64,000 nucleotides of DNA from Algibacter_G agarivorans (GTDB taxonomy: Bacteria > Bacteroidota > Bacteroidia > Flavobacteriales > Flavobacteriaceae): positions 124,001 through 188,000 of the forward strand of contig NZ_BAABJJ010000011.1 of NCBI RefSeq assembly GCF_039543245.1, read 5' to 3'. The translations under genes were made by a program, and so were the position numbers. Shown piece by piece: positions 50,720 to 59,453 of this stretch. Under the pieces are notes generated by a model. The model worked only from the letters and a program-made list of their open reading frames with translations. It was not told the origin of the DNA and did not search any database. How positions within the stretch are numbered: position 1 is the stretch's first letter; each line of letters starts with the position of its first letter.

Positions 50720-50850
50720 TATAATCGACTTTAGAATGTCGGGGCATATTTCTCTGAATGTCTCCAATTTTAAAACTCCTTACTTCAGTTATGGTGTTAT
50801 ACTCTGAATTATAAACAACCTTAACAAAGAAGTTATCTATGGCATAACAG
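50720..50850 (-). pseudogene. Truncated small-protein gene carrying direct repeat copy 2
   Basis: Minus-strand reading gives CYAIDNFFVKVVYNSEYNTI, then TEVRSFKIGDIQRNMPRHSK ending VDYI and a stop, without an initiating Met. The pattern (xxDxFFVxVxYNxxxNTIxxxRSFK) recalls a family of tiny flavobacterial proteins of unknown function. A shorter second fragment of the same kind is at 50417-50464, fused to the transposase remnant. Confidence 0.4.
50768..50815. repeat. 48-bp direct repeat, copy 2
   Basis: Second copy of the repeat at 50417-50464, differing at about five positions. The two copies flank the 76-residue gene at 50469-50699. Confidence 0.7.
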
Positions 50851-50948
50851 TTAATGCGAATATTTTATAATCGAACCGTTAGGTACACTAAAGCCTTATC
50901 AAATTTTGAGGATGCTTTTCTTACATTTAAAATTTAAGTTTAATGTAC

Positions 50949-50976
50949 AAAAAAACCACCTAATAGGTGGTTTTTT
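50949..50976 (-). terminator. Terminator of the Ala-rich lipoprotein gene
   Basis: ACCACCT (50955-50961) pairs with AGGTGGT (50965-50971), with A-runs before and T-runs after, so it works on both strands. On the minus strand it follows the lipoprotein stop by about 25 bp. Confidence 0.85.
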
Positions 50977-51000
50977 ATAAATTTAAAATTTTAATCTTAA

Positions 51001-51291
51001 TTAGTGACCAGCTTTTAATTTATCTGCTTCTTTTTTTACAGCATCAGCGGCATTGTCAACGGCATCACCTGCAGCATCTACTGCATCTCCTGCTGCATCA
51101 ACAGCATTATCTACAGCGCTTTCAACAGCTTCGCCAGTTGCTTCTACAGCGTTTTCAACAGCGTCACCTGCTGCTTCAGTTGCGTTTTCAACAGCGTCTT
51201 CAATTGAATCTGCTTTTTTAGTATCTCTACAGGAAGTAAAAGATAAAGCCAGTGCTAATACAAGTGCAATACTTAAAAATGATTTTTTCAT
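51001..51291 (-). CDS. Small lipoprotein with Ala/Asp/Val repeats
   Basis: 96 residues. N-terminus MKKSFLSIALVLALALSFTS ends in a lipobox with Cys21, so it should be a lipoprotein. Residues about 29-88 are tandem units of the form (D/E)A(V/A)(D/E)(N/A)A(V/T)(D/E)AAG, for example DAVENATEAAGDAVENAVE and DAAGDAVDAAGDAVDNAAD. The period is close to 11 residues, giving a long amphipathic helix like LEA-type or Lpp-type proteins. A cell-envelope spacer or stress role is plausible but unproven. The DNA repeat is visible as GCATC-rich triplets. Confidence 0.8.
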   Translation of the reverse strand: MKKSFLSIALVLALALSFTSCRDTKKADSIEDAVENATEAAGDAVENAVEATGEAVESAVDNAVDAAGDAVDAAGDAVDNAADAVKKEADKLKAGH

Positions 51292-51390
51292 CGGTTTTTG
51301 TTTTAGTGTTAATTATTTATAGTCGAATGCCAATTTAATGACTTAATTATTAAAAATAAGAGTTTTTAAACAATTCTTAAAAGAAACACC

Positions 51391-52653
51391 CTATATGCGT
51401 AGGTAATCGAGTATTTGGATGACAGCACCCTTGTTTTTCTTGATATGCTCTAAGTTTTTAGACCCACATTTTAGCCTAAAGTCACTATTACTAATTAATT
51501 TGTTTAAAATTGAAGTGAAATCATTTTTTGTAGAAACAGAAAACAGGCCTCCATTGTCTATCAAAGCTTTGGCTTCAGGGAATTTATCATGATTAAAGCC
51601 AATAATAATTGGAACACCAAATACTGCAGGCTCTAAAATGTTATGTAAGCCTGTATTTCCCATGGCACCACCCACATAAGCAATATCGGCATAGCTGTAG
51701 ATTTTTGAAAGTATCCCAATAGTATCTATAATAAAAACTTGATTATCAACTAGCTGTTTTGTGTCTTTTTCAGAAAATAGAATACTATTTCCAGTTATTT
51801 TTTCTTGAAAACTTTTTATCTGAGACGTTTTAATATTATGAGGTGCAACAATAAATTTTATGTCTTTTGATGATTCAGAATTAATGAAGTTAACAAACAA
51901 GGTTTCATCTTCAGGCCATGTACTGCCGGCAACAACACAGCATTTGTTGTTTTTAAAAGTCTCAATAAAATCTAAGGTATTGTCTAATTCTAGCTGACTA
52001 TAAACACGATCAAAACGTGTGTCACCAGATACAGTAACACGATTATAATTTATAGAAAGTAATAAGTTTTTTGAAACTTCATTTTGAGTAAAAATGTGTT
52101 CAAAGGCAAACAACGCGTTTTTTAATTGCTTTCCATAGGATTTAAAATAAGGTTGATTTTTTCTGAAGTTTGCGGAAATTAATATGGCACGTAAGTTTCT
52201 TCGCTTTAATTCATTTAAAAAATTAGGCCAAATATCATACTTAACAAAAATGGTGAGTTCCGGATTTACACTGTCTAAAAAACGTTTTGCATTTTGTTTT
52301 GTGTCTAATGGTAGATAAATAACAAAATCTGCAATGGTCGAATTTTTACGAATTTCATAACCTGAGGGTGAAAAAAAGCTAAGTACAATTTTATGTTTTG
52401 CATAATGTTCTCTAAGTTTTTTGAAAACAGGTAAGCCTTGTTCATACTCACCTAAAGACGCACAATGAAACCATAATGTTTTGTCGCCTTTATTTAAATT
52501 ATCTTCTAAAATTTTAAACGATTCTGCTCGTCCTTTTACTCCACTCTCTATTTTTTTGTTAAAATGCGACGCGCATTTTAACGCAAAATGTGTCAATTTA
52601 ATGCCAATGTTATAAAGAAAACTCAATTTTGTTTGTTTGTTGCTAAAATACAT
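51391..52653 (-). CDS. waaA: 3-deoxy-D-manno-octulosonic acid (Kdo) transferase
   Basis: 420 residues, a GT-B glycosyltransferase that adds Kdo to lipid A precursor at the inner-membrane face. Seen: the N-terminal FLYNIGIKLTHFALKCASHF membrane-associated stretch, LWFHCASLGEYEQGLPVFKK (with the HCASLGE motif), FFSPSGYEIRKN, LISANFRKNQPYF, CVVAGSTWPEDETL and the acceptor/donor region YVGGAMGNTGLHNILEPAVF. All are characteristic of KdtA/WaaA. Stand-alone gene on the minus strand. Confidence 0.95.
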   Translation of the reverse strand: MYFSNKQTKLSFLYNIGIKLTHFALKCASHFNKKIESGVKGRAESFKILEDNLNKGDKTLWFHCASLGEYEQGLPVFKKLREHYAKHKIVLSFFSPSGYEIRKNSTIADFVIYLPLDTKQNAKRFLDSVNPELTIFVKYDIWPNFLNELKRRNLRAILISANFRKNQPYFKSYGKQLKNALFAFEHIFTQNEVSKNLLLSINYNRVTVSGDTRFDRVYSQLELDNTLDFIETFKNNKCCVVAGSTWPEDETLFVNFINSESSKDIKFIVAPHNIKTSQIKSFQEKITGNSILFSEKDTKQLVDNQVFIIDTIGILSKIYSYADIAYVGGAMGNTGLHNILEPAVFGVPIIIGFNHDKFPEAKALIDNGGLFSVSTKNDFTSILNKLISNSDFRLKCGSKNLEHIKKNKGAVIQILDYLRI

Positions 52654-52784
52654 TTCTTTGAAATAAAATCATTGCTTAGCGTTAACGAATTTCGTAATTT
52701 CGTAAACTAATATCCACAATGGATATGCATAAAAAAGGGTCTTTCTTGTTTTCTCAAAATAGAATGGGCTATAATTTTTTTTAG

Positions 52785-53939
52785 ATGAATAAAATTCAAA
52801 TGGTTGACCTTAAAGGTCAGTATAACGACATAAAGAATGTCGTTAATTCTTCTATTCAAGAGGTAATTGAAACAACAGCATTTATAAATGGACCTAAAGT
52901 TCATGATTTCCAAAAAAACCTTGAAAGTTATTTAGGTGTAAAACACGTTATTCCATGTGCAAATGGCACCGATGCCTTGCAAATAGCTATGATGGGATTA
53001 GGCTTAAAGACAGGAGATGAGGTTATTACTGCCGATTTTACTTTTGCTGCAACAGTAGAGGTTATTGCATTGCTTAATCTTACCCCTGTTTTAGTAGATG
53101 TTAATGTAGGTGATTTTAATATTGATATCGAAGCTATTAAAAAAGCGATTACTCCTAAAACTAAAGCTATTGTTCCTGTGCATTTATTTGGTCAGTGTGC
53201 CAATATGGAGGCTATTATGGAAATTGCAAAAGCAAATAATTTATATGTTATTGAAGATAATGCCCAGGCCATAGGAGCAAATTATACTTATAAGGACGGC
53301 ACTAAAGTAAAAGCCGGAACCATTGGGGATGTTGGTGCAACTTCATTTTTTCCTTCTAAAAATTTAGGATGTTATGGCGATGGCGGCGCTATTTTTACAA
53401 ATGATGATGATTTAGCCCATACTATTAGAGGTATTGTAAACCATGGCATGTATGAGCGTTATCATCATGATGTGGTTGGTGTGAATTCACGTTTAGATAG
53501 TATTCAAGCTGCGGTGTTAGATGCTAAATTACCAAAGTTGAATAGTTACAACAAAGCAAGGCAAACTGCTGCAAAAAAATATAATGAAGCCTTTAAGAAC
53601 AACAATAATATTATTATACCTAAACTATCAAATGGATGTTTAGAAATTTGTGACACTTGCGATTGTCATGTATTCCACCAATATACATTAAGGGTAAAGG
53701 GTATTGATAGAGATGCTTTGGCGAAACATTTAAGTGAAAAAAATATTCCTTGTGGAGTGTATTATCCAATTCCGCTTCACAGACAAAAAGCATATGTAGA
53801 TGCTAGGTATAATGAGGCTGATTTTGAAGTAACCAATCAATTGGTAAAAGATGTTATTTCATTACCGATGCACACAGAATTAGATGACGAACAAATAGAA
53901 TATATTACATCAACAATTATAAAATTTATAAATGGATAA
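52785..53939 (+). CDS. DegT/DnrJ/EryC1-family sugar aminotransferase
   Basis: 384 residues, PLP-dependent transfer of an amino group to a keto-sugar nucleotide for surface polysaccharide. Seen: MVDLKGQYNDIKN, PCANGTDALQIAMMGLGL, PVHLFGQCANMEAIMEIA, EDNAQAIGANY, and SFFPSKNLGCYGDGGAIF with the PLP lysine Lys192. It looks close to WbpE/WlbC-type enzymes. Oddity: residues 285-294 (CLEICDTCDC) form a tight cluster of four cysteines just before CHVFHQYTLRV, which ordinary family members lack. The galE start overlaps its last codons by 8 bp. Confidence 0.9.
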   Translation: MNKIQMVDLKGQYNDIKNVVNSSIQEVIETTAFINGPKVHDFQKNLESYLGVKHVIPCANGTDALQIAMMGLGLKTGDEVITADFTFAATVEVIALLNLTPVLVDVNVGDFNIDIEAIKKAITPKTKAIVPVHLFGQCANMEAIMEIAKANNLYVIEDNAQAIGANYTYKDGTKVKAGTIGDVGATSFFPSKNLGCYGDGGAIFTNDDDLAHTIRGIVNHGMYERYHHDVVGVNSRLDSIQAAVLDAKLPKLNSYNKARQTAAKKYNEAFKNNNNIIIPKLSNGCLEICDTCDCHVFHQYTLRVKGIDRDALAKHLSEKNIPCGVYYPIPLHRQKAYVDARYNEADFEVTNQLVKDVISLPMHTELDDEQIEYITSTIIKFING

Positions 53940-54957
53940 AATATTAGTTACTGGCGGATTAGGATTTATTGGATCGCACACGGTTGTAGAATTGCAAAAT
54001 GAAGGTTATGAGGTCGTTATTATTGATGATTTATCAAACTCTTCAGAAAAGGTCTTAGATGGTATTACAGCTATAACAGGAAAGACTCCAATTTTTGAAC
54101 GGTTAGATCTTAAAGAAAAAGATAAGGTTGAGTCCTTTTTTGCAAAACATAATGATGTAAAAGGTGTGATTCACTTTGCTGCAAGTAAAGCCGTTGGGGA
54201 AAGTGTTAAAGAACCTTTATTATATTACGAAAACAATATTAGTACATTAGTTTATATCCTTAAAGAACTTAGAAAATTGCCATCGGCAGGATTTATTTTT
54301 AGTTCATCTTGTACGGTTTACGGTCAAGCCGACGAATTGCCAATTACCGAAAATGCACCTGTAAAAGAAGCAGAGTCCCCTTATGGAAACACCAAACAAA
54401 TAGGTGAGGAGATTATTAAAGATACCTGTAAAGTGTCTCCTAATTTAAAAGCTATTGCTTTGCGTTATTTCAACCCTATTGGAGCTCATGAGTCTGTTGA
54501 AATAGGTGAATTGCCAATAGGAGTACCACAAAATTTAGTGCCTTTTATTACGCAAACAGCCATTGGACTTCGTCAAGAATTATCTGTATTTGGAGATGAT
54601 TATCCAACACCGGATGGCACTTGTATTCGTGATTATATTCATGTGGTAGATTTAGCAAAAGCACATGTTATTGCTTTAGGACGATTACTTAAAAATAAAA
54701 ACAAAGACAATTACGAAACTTTTAATTTAGGTACAGGAAAAGGAAGTTCCGTTTTAGAAGTTATTAAATCTTTCGAAAAAGTTTCAGGGAAGACATTGAA
54801 TTATAAAATTGTAGGCAGAAGAGAGGGAGATATTATTTCGGCGTATGCTGACACGAATAAAGCCAATGATGAACTAGGTTGGAAAACAAAGTTGTCGCTT
54901 GATGACGCTATGCGTTCTGCTTGGAAATGGGAGCAGAAAGTAAGAGCAACTAAGTAG
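53932..54957 (+). CDS. galE: UDP-glucose 4-epimerase
   Basis: 341 residues, extended SDR. It interconverts UDP-glucose and UDP-galactose (or the N-acetyl forms). Seen: ILVTGGLGFIGSHTVVELQN, VIHFAASKAVGESVKEPLLY, SSSCTVYGQADELPIT, the catalytic SPYGNTKQIGEEI (Tyr-x3-Lys), ALRYFNPIGAHES and DGTCIRDYIHVVDLAKAH. All standard GalE motifs. Overlaps the aminotransferase gene by 8 bp, so the pair probably makes precursors for the same polysaccharide. Confidence 0.95.
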   Translation: MDKILVTGGLGFIGSHTVVELQNEGYEVVIIDDLSNSSEKVLDGITAITGKTPIFERLDLKEKDKVESFFAKHNDVKGVIHFAASKAVGESVKEPLLYYENNISTLVYILKELRKLPSAGFIFSSSCTVYGQADELPITENAPVKEAESPYGNTKQIGEEIIKDTCKVSPNLKAIALRYFNPIGAHESVEIGELPIGVPQNLVPFITQTAIGLRQELSVFGDDYPTPDGTCIRDYIHVVDLAKAHVIALGRLLKNKNKDNYETFNLGTGKGSSVLEVIKSFEKVSGKTLNYKIVGRREGDIISAYADTNKANDELGWKTKLSLDDAMRSAWKWEQKVRATK

Positions 54958-54980
54958 TTTTACTTTGATGATTTATTGGA

Positions 54981-55010
54981 AAGGTTGCTATATTTTAGCA
55001 ACCTTTTTTT
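54981..55010 (+). terminator. Terminator of the aminotransferase-galE operon
   Basis: AAGGTTGCTA (54981-54990) pairs with TAGCAACCTT (54996-55005), loop TATTT, followed by a long T-run. Confidence 0.92.
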
Positions 55011-55050
55011 TTATTTATACCAAACGGATTTATCTTCATAATTTTGAAGT

Positions 55051-55572
55051 TTAATTAGTACTAGTAGTTTCCTTTTTCTTGCTAAAACTAGCAATAACCA
55101 AAATGATCATCCCAGTAGTTACAGACATATCCGCCAGATTAAAAATGCCAGTCTTGAAAACACCTCCTAAATCTATAAATAAGAAATCGGTAACAGAGCC
55201 ATAAACAATTCTATCATAAACATTAGCAATACCACCGCCAATAACACTGGCGAAAGCAAAAAGTGACCAATTATCTATGGTTTTGTCTTTTAAAATATGA
55301 CGAAGCACAAATCCTAAAACAAGAATAGGTAAAATAAGTAATAAAATGATTCTTAGCGTAGGGTTTAAATCGCTGCCCATACCAAGAAAAGCTCCAGTGT
55401 TTTCAATATTCATCATAACGAAAGCATCGCCAATTAAAGGAATACGTTCACTAGGGGTCATGTCCGTTCTACCAACTATGTTTGCTCTAACTAGTATTTT
55501 TGAAATCTGATCGGCTGCAATAGTTGAAATAATAACTAAAAAGATGTAGACGGAGCGTTTTGATAACTTCAT
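55051..55572 (-). CDS. lspA: Lipoprotein signal peptidase
   Basis: 173 residues with four membrane spans; signal peptidase II cleaves lipoprotein leaders after lipidation. Seen: AADQISKILVRANI, MMNIENTGAFLGMG, the first catalytic Asp in GGGIANVYDRIVYGSVTDFL and the second in GIFNLADMSVTTG. The ATG overlaps the fabD stop by 4 bp (ATGA-type coupling). Confidence 0.95.
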   Translation of the reverse strand: MKLSKRSVYIFLVIISTIAADQISKILVRANIVGRTDMTPSERIPLIGDAFVMMNIENTGAFLGMGSDLNPTLRIILLLILPILVLGFVLRHILKDKTIDNWSLFAFASVIGGGIANVYDRIVYGSVTDFLFIDLGGVFKTGIFNLADMSVTTGMIILVIASFSKKKETTSTN

Positions 55573-56465
55573 TTAGTGTTGGTGTCTAAAGTTGCAGAAA
55601 CAGTTTCAGCGTCTCTATTAATCTTTTTTACTAAGCCTTGTAAAACTTTCCCAGGACCAACTTCTGTAAATAAGGTAGCACCATCAGCAATCATTTGTTG
55701 TACAGACTGCGTCCAACGAACAGGAGCAGTAAGTTGCGAGATTAAATTTGCTTTTATTTCAGATTCATTAATAACAGCGTTAGCCGTTACATTTTGGTAA
55801 ATGGGGCAGTTGGGTTTACTAAATGTTGTGTTTTCAATAGCTGCAGCTAATTCTTCGCGTGCTGGTTCCATTAAAGGCGAATGAAATGCACCGCCAACGG
55901 GTAAAACTAATGCGCGACGAGCGCCTTCTTCTTTTAATGCTTCACAAGCTTTATTAATGGCTTCAATTTCGCCCGAAATTACTAATTGCCCTGGGCAGTT
56001 ATAGTTTGCTGCTACTACAATGCCATCAGTCGTAGCACATATTTTTTCTACAATATCATCATCTAGGCCTAAAACAGCAGCCATAGTACTTGGTTGTAAT
56101 TCGCAAGCTTTTTGCATAGCGATGGCACGCTGGGAAACTAACTTTAGCCCATCTTCAAAAGTCAAAGCACCATTGGCAACTAAAGCAGAAAACTCTCCAA
56201 GAGAGTGTCCGGCAACCATATCTGGTTTAAAACTGCTGCCTAATGTTTTGGCTAAAATAACGGAGTGTAAAAATATTGCGGGTTGTGTAACTTTAGTTTC
56301 TTTTAGGTCTTCAGCGGTACCTTTAAACATGGTATCAGTAATATTGAAACCTAAAATATCATTGGCTTGTTCAAATAATTCTTGAGCCAAAGGTGAGTTT
56401 TCGTAAAGGTCTAAACCCATTCCTGAGAATTGTGCGCCTTGTCCTGGAAATATGTATGCTTTCAT
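55569..56465 (-). CDS. fabD: Malonyl-CoA:ACP transacylase
   Basis: 298 residues, fatty acid synthesis. It moves malonyl from CoA to acyl carrier protein. Seen: AYIFPGQGAQFSGMGLDLYE, the nucleophile elbow VAGHSLGEFSALVANGAL (GHSLG serine), the ARRALVLPVGGAFHSPLMEP segment with the catalytic His, and VGPGKVLQGLVKKI. Upstream partner of lspA, with overlapping stop and start. Confidence 0.96.
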   Translation of the reverse strand: MKAYIFPGQGAQFSGMGLDLYENSPLAQELFEQANDILGFNITDTMFKGTAEDLKETKVTQPAIFLHSVILAKTLGSSFKPDMVAGHSLGEFSALVANGALTFEDGLKLVSQRAIAMQKACELQPSTMAAVLGLDDDIVEKICATTDGIVVAANYNCPGQLVISGEIEAINKACEALKEEGARRALVLPVGGAFHSPLMEPAREELAAAIENTTFSKPNCPIYQNVTANAVINESEIKANLISQLTAPVRWTQSVQQMIADGATLFTEVGPGKVLQGLVKKINRDAETVSATLDTNTK

Positions 56466-56544
56466 GTTAGTTAGTTTTTTTGATGTCGCAAAAATAGGAA
56501 TTTTATAAGACTTTAATCATTAGAAGAATTAATTGTTATACAAC

Positions 56545-56775
56545 AGGGCACAGAACCGCAGAGTTTCTTCAGAGTGTTATCTGCTAAAACTGAATCGAGA
56601 ATTTTTATTATAGAAATAGGAAAATGATTTATTACAGATTTTCCAGTAAAATTCTCAGTGAAATATTCTTTTTATTCTCAATCCTTTGTGTCTTTGCACG
56701 ACAATATTTTTATTTTTTCTCCGTGAGCTAATATGAATCATCTGTGAAAACTTTGCGTTTCTCTTTGCAATAAAT
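56545..56775. repeat. Degenerate CTTTGTGTCTTTGC-type intergenic repeat
   Basis: Pieces such as CACAGAACCGCAGAGTTTC, CCTTTGTGTCTTTGCACG and AAAACTTTGCGTTTCTC are the familiar eroded flavobacterial repeat built on TTGTGxCTTTGCG. It fills most of the 56466-56774 gap. No gene is seen here. Confidence 0.4.
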
Positions 56776-58331
56776 TACAGTCCAGCACTTGCAGCCTCGG
56801 CACAACGCTCACCATCCATAGCTGCTGAAATTATACCACCTGCATAACCACCGCCTTCTCCGCAAGGATATAAATTTGAAATTTGAGTATGTTGCAATTG
56901 TTCGTTTCTTGGAATAGAAACAGGCGATGAGGTTCTGGATTCCACACCCACAATATTAGCTTCTTCGGTATAATAGCCTTTCATTTTTCTGCCAAAAGCT
57001 TCAAACCCTTTTCTTAGCCTTCCCCCAATAAATTTTGGTAATAAAGAATGTAAAGGCGCTGATTTTAATCCAGGTTGATAGGAGCAGTCATTTAAATCAG
57101 TTGACAATCTACCTTCAACAAAATCGGTTAATCGCTGTGCTGGAGCTACCTGACTTCTGCCGCCAGCTGTGAACGCTAGACGTTCTAAGTTTTTCTGATA
57201 TTCTAAACCTTTTAATGCGCCAAACTGTTCGTATTTCGGTAAATCTTTATTAACATCAATTTCTACCACTATACCTGAATTGGCAAATAAATTATTTCGT
57301 TTTGAAGGCGACATACCATTTACAACCACCTCACCATTGGCCGTAGCTGCTGGCACAATAAAACCTCCTGGACACATACAAAATGAATAAACACCACGCT
57401 CATTTACTTGCTGTACCAAATTATAAGATGCGGCTGGAAGTAACTCATGACGTTTACCAGAACAGTGATATTGGATAGTATCTATTATATGTTGTGGATG
57501 TTCTACTCGAACGCCCATAGCAAAAGATTTGGCTTCTAGAGCAATTTGCTTTTTATGGAGCAAATAAAAAATATCGCGAGCAGAATGTCCAGTTGCTAGA
57601 ATGACTTTGTCTACAGGTAGGTCTTCACCATTTTTAAGTTGAATGGCTTTAATTTTATTGTCTTTTAAAATAAAATCGGTAACACGAGTTTCAAAATGAA
57701 TTTCGCCACCGTATTTAAGAATGGTTTCTCGAATGTTTTGGACTACTTTTGGGAGTTTGTTTGTCCCGATATGTGGGTGTGCATCAACCAAAATTTGGTC
57801 GGTAGCTCCATGAAACACTAAGTTTTCAAAAATACGACGAACATCGCCACGTTTTAAGCTTCGGGTGTATAATTTGCCATCACTATACGTTCCTGCTCCG
57901 CCTTCACCAAAACAATAATTAGAATCTTCGTTTACAAAATGGTCTTGATTTATGGCTTTTAAATCGCGTCTGCGGTCTTTTACATTTTTACCACGCTCCA
58001 AAACAATAGGTTTAAAGCCTAACTCGATACAGCGTAATGCCGCATACATACCCGCAGGGCCAAAACCTATAATATGTATAGGTTTTGCTTTTGAAACATC
58101 TTTATAATCAAATTGATATGCTGAAGTTTCAGGAAGCGGTTCTTTAATATAAACGGCTACTTTATAATTAAGTATGATTTTAGGTTTTCTGGCATCAATA
58201 GACTTTCGAAGTACTTTAACTCCCGTGATATCTTTTCTGTCAAAATCTAGCTTAATCGCAGATTTTATAACCAAAATTTCAGGTTGTTCTTCCTCTTTTA
58301 ATGTAATACGAAGTTGTATTTCTTTTACCAT
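56775..58331 (-). CDS. FAD-dependent dehydrogenase-like protein (COG2509 family)
   Basis: 518 residues. A small N-terminal alpha/beta domain (residues 1-85, VLRKSIDARKPKIILNYKVA) precedes a flavoprotein fold: IHIIGFGPAGMYAALRCIEL at about 88, SNYCFGEGGAGTYSDGKLYT, VILATGHSARDIFYLL, CMCPGGFIVPAATANGEVVV and the C-terminal FAD contact YPCGEGGGYAGGIISAAMDG. This matches the uncharacterised family often labelled FAD-dependent dehydrogenase. The substrate is unknown. Stand-alone gene with clear usual length. Confidence 0.9.
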   Translation of the reverse strand: MVKEIQLRITLKEEEQPEILVIKSAIKLDFDRKDITGVKVLRKSIDARKPKIILNYKVAVYIKEPLPETSAYQFDYKDVSKAKPIHIIGFGPAGMYAALRCIELGFKPIVLERGKNVKDRRRDLKAINQDHFVNEDSNYCFGEGGAGTYSDGKLYTRSLKRGDVRRIFENLVFHGATDQILVDAHPHIGTNKLPKVVQNIRETILKYGGEIHFETRVTDFILKDNKIKAIQLKNGEDLPVDKVILATGHSARDIFYLLHKKQIALEAKSFAMGVRVEHPQHIIDTIQYHCSGKRHELLPAASYNLVQQVNERGVYSFCMCPGGFIVPAATANGEVVVNGMSPSKRNNLFANSGIVVEIDVNKDLPKYEQFGALKGLEYQKNLERLAFTAGGRSQVAPAQRLTDFVEGRLSTDLNDCSYQPGLKSAPLHSLLPKFIGGRLRKGFEAFGRKMKGYYTEEANIVGVESRTSSPVSIPRNEQLQHTQISNLYPCGEGGGYAGGIISAAMDGERCAEAASAGL

Positions 58332-58413
58332 GAAGCAAAATTACTGAAATTTGGTAGAGAAGTTAAAAAAAGAATTTTAAGTTCGTTTTTTTTCTGATAA
58401 AAACCAAATCAAA

Positions 58414-59361
58414 TTACTTCTTCTCATAGGTCAAAAACGAGAACTCATAATCGTGTTCTGCATCTTTTTCATGAAATATATTTGCCGTTTCTTTCCAAAT
58501 GGAAGTATCTATTTTTGGAAAATAAGTGTCAGCTTCAAAATCATGGTGTACGCGAGTCAGCTCTATTTTATCTGCTAAAGCCATAGCTTGCTTATAAATT
58601 TGTCCACCACCTATAATGAAGGGTTTTGAGTCGTTTTTTGCTGCATCAATGGCATCTTCTAAATTATGAACCACAATAACACCTTTAGGCACTTTATAGT
58701 CGCTTTGTCTTGTAATAACAACATGAGTTCTATTTGGTAACGGTTTTGGGAAACTTTCAAAGGTTTTGCGCCCCATAATAATATGATGCCCGTTGGTAAG
58801 TGCTTTAAAACGTTTTAAATCGTCACTTAAATGCCAAATCAGTTTATTGCCTAATCCAATAGCATCATTTTCCGCGGCAGCGACAATAATAGTAAGTTCC
58901 GATTTAGAACTTTTGGGAGTTGTGTTTTGATCCCGATAGCTATCGGGATTTGGATTTGTTTCATTATAAATTTCGCTTTGCGCTATTAGGGTTTCCTCTT
59001 TTATAAAACCTGCTTTAAGTTTGTCTATGCGTTTCTGCTGTTTTGCCACCAGTTTTTCTAACTGTTGTTTTTCCCAAGATTTACCCATGAATTTTTGAGT
59101 AACAAAAACATTAAAGAGGTGATAAATAAAAAAGAATAACCAAAGTAATATTGCAAATAAAAACCACTCTTTACCTAATATGGTAAATTCTTTACCAATG
59201 CCAAGCACTGTGTTTGCTATAATTAAAAAAATTGCACCTATTAAAAAGATAACAAAATGAATGTATAAACGTTTTTTTTGTTTAATGCGTCTTTGAGCAT
59301 TTTCAATCAATTCTAATTGATCTTTATCTATTTGTGGTATGGGTTTCTTTTTTCCGAACAT
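58414..59361 (-). CDS. folA: Dihydrofolate reductase with N-terminal 2TM membrane domain
   Basis: 315 residues, about twice a normal DHFR. Residues 1-115 form a 2TM-domain: basic NAQRRIKQKKRLYIHFV, two spans (about 35-52 and 66-86) and a charged helix KFMGKSWEKQQLEKLVAKQQ. A polar linker (about 120-155) follows, including NPNPDSYRDQN encoded by a 20-bp palindrome. The DHFR domain starts near 155: LTIIVAAAENDAIGLGNKLI, WHLSDDLKRF with catalytic Asp181, MGRKTFESFP and IIGGGQIYKQAM. Both domains read as intact, so this should be a membrane-tethered DHFR, making tetrahydrofolate at the inner membrane. Confidence 0.92.
   Translation of the reverse strand: MFGKKKPIPQIDKDQLELIENAQRRIKQKKRLYIHFVIFLIGAIFLIIANTVLGIGKEFTILGKEWFLFAILLWLFFFIYHLFNVFVTQKFMGKSWEKQQLEKLVAKQQKRIDKLKAGFIKEETLIAQSEIYNETNPNPDSYRDQNTTPKSSKSELTIIVAAAENDAIGLGNKLIWHLSDDLKRFKALTNGHHIIMGRKTFESFPKPLPNRTHVVITRQSDYKVPKGVIVVHNLEDAIDAAKNDSKPFIIGGGQIYKQAMALADKIELTRVHHDFEADTYFPKIDTSIWKETANIFHEKDAEHDYEFSFLTYEKK
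58930..58949. repeat. 20-bp perfect palindrome inside the DHFR linker
   Basis: ATCCCGATAGCTATCGGGAT is a perfect inverted repeat translated as part of PDSYRDQ (about residues 139-145). It lies exactly between the 2TM domain and the DHFR domain. A derivative with the core CGATAGCTATCG occurs in the aspartate kinase gene at 6469-6501. Confidence 0.85.
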
Positions 59362-59453
59362 ATTGATGAAATAATGACTGTAAAGTTAAAGTTTTTTAGT
59401 GATATTCCACGAAATAATAAAGTACTTAAAAATAAGATACTTGCGAAAACGTT

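Noticed and set aside
51020..51210. Regular short DNA repeats that could suggest a tandem array or CRISPR
   Set aside because: The periodicity is the codon pattern of Ala/Asp/Val repeats inside a coding gene; there are no unique spacers of constant length.
50967..51221. Plus-strand open frame rich in Gln, His and Leu
   Set aside because: It is the antisense image of the Ala-rich lipoprotein repeats; the minus-strand protein has a signal peptide, lipobox and terminator.
53932..53939. Overlap of the aminotransferase and galE as a frameshift or fusion error
   Set aside because: Both proteins are complete with normal ends; an 8-bp overlap is ordinary translational coupling.
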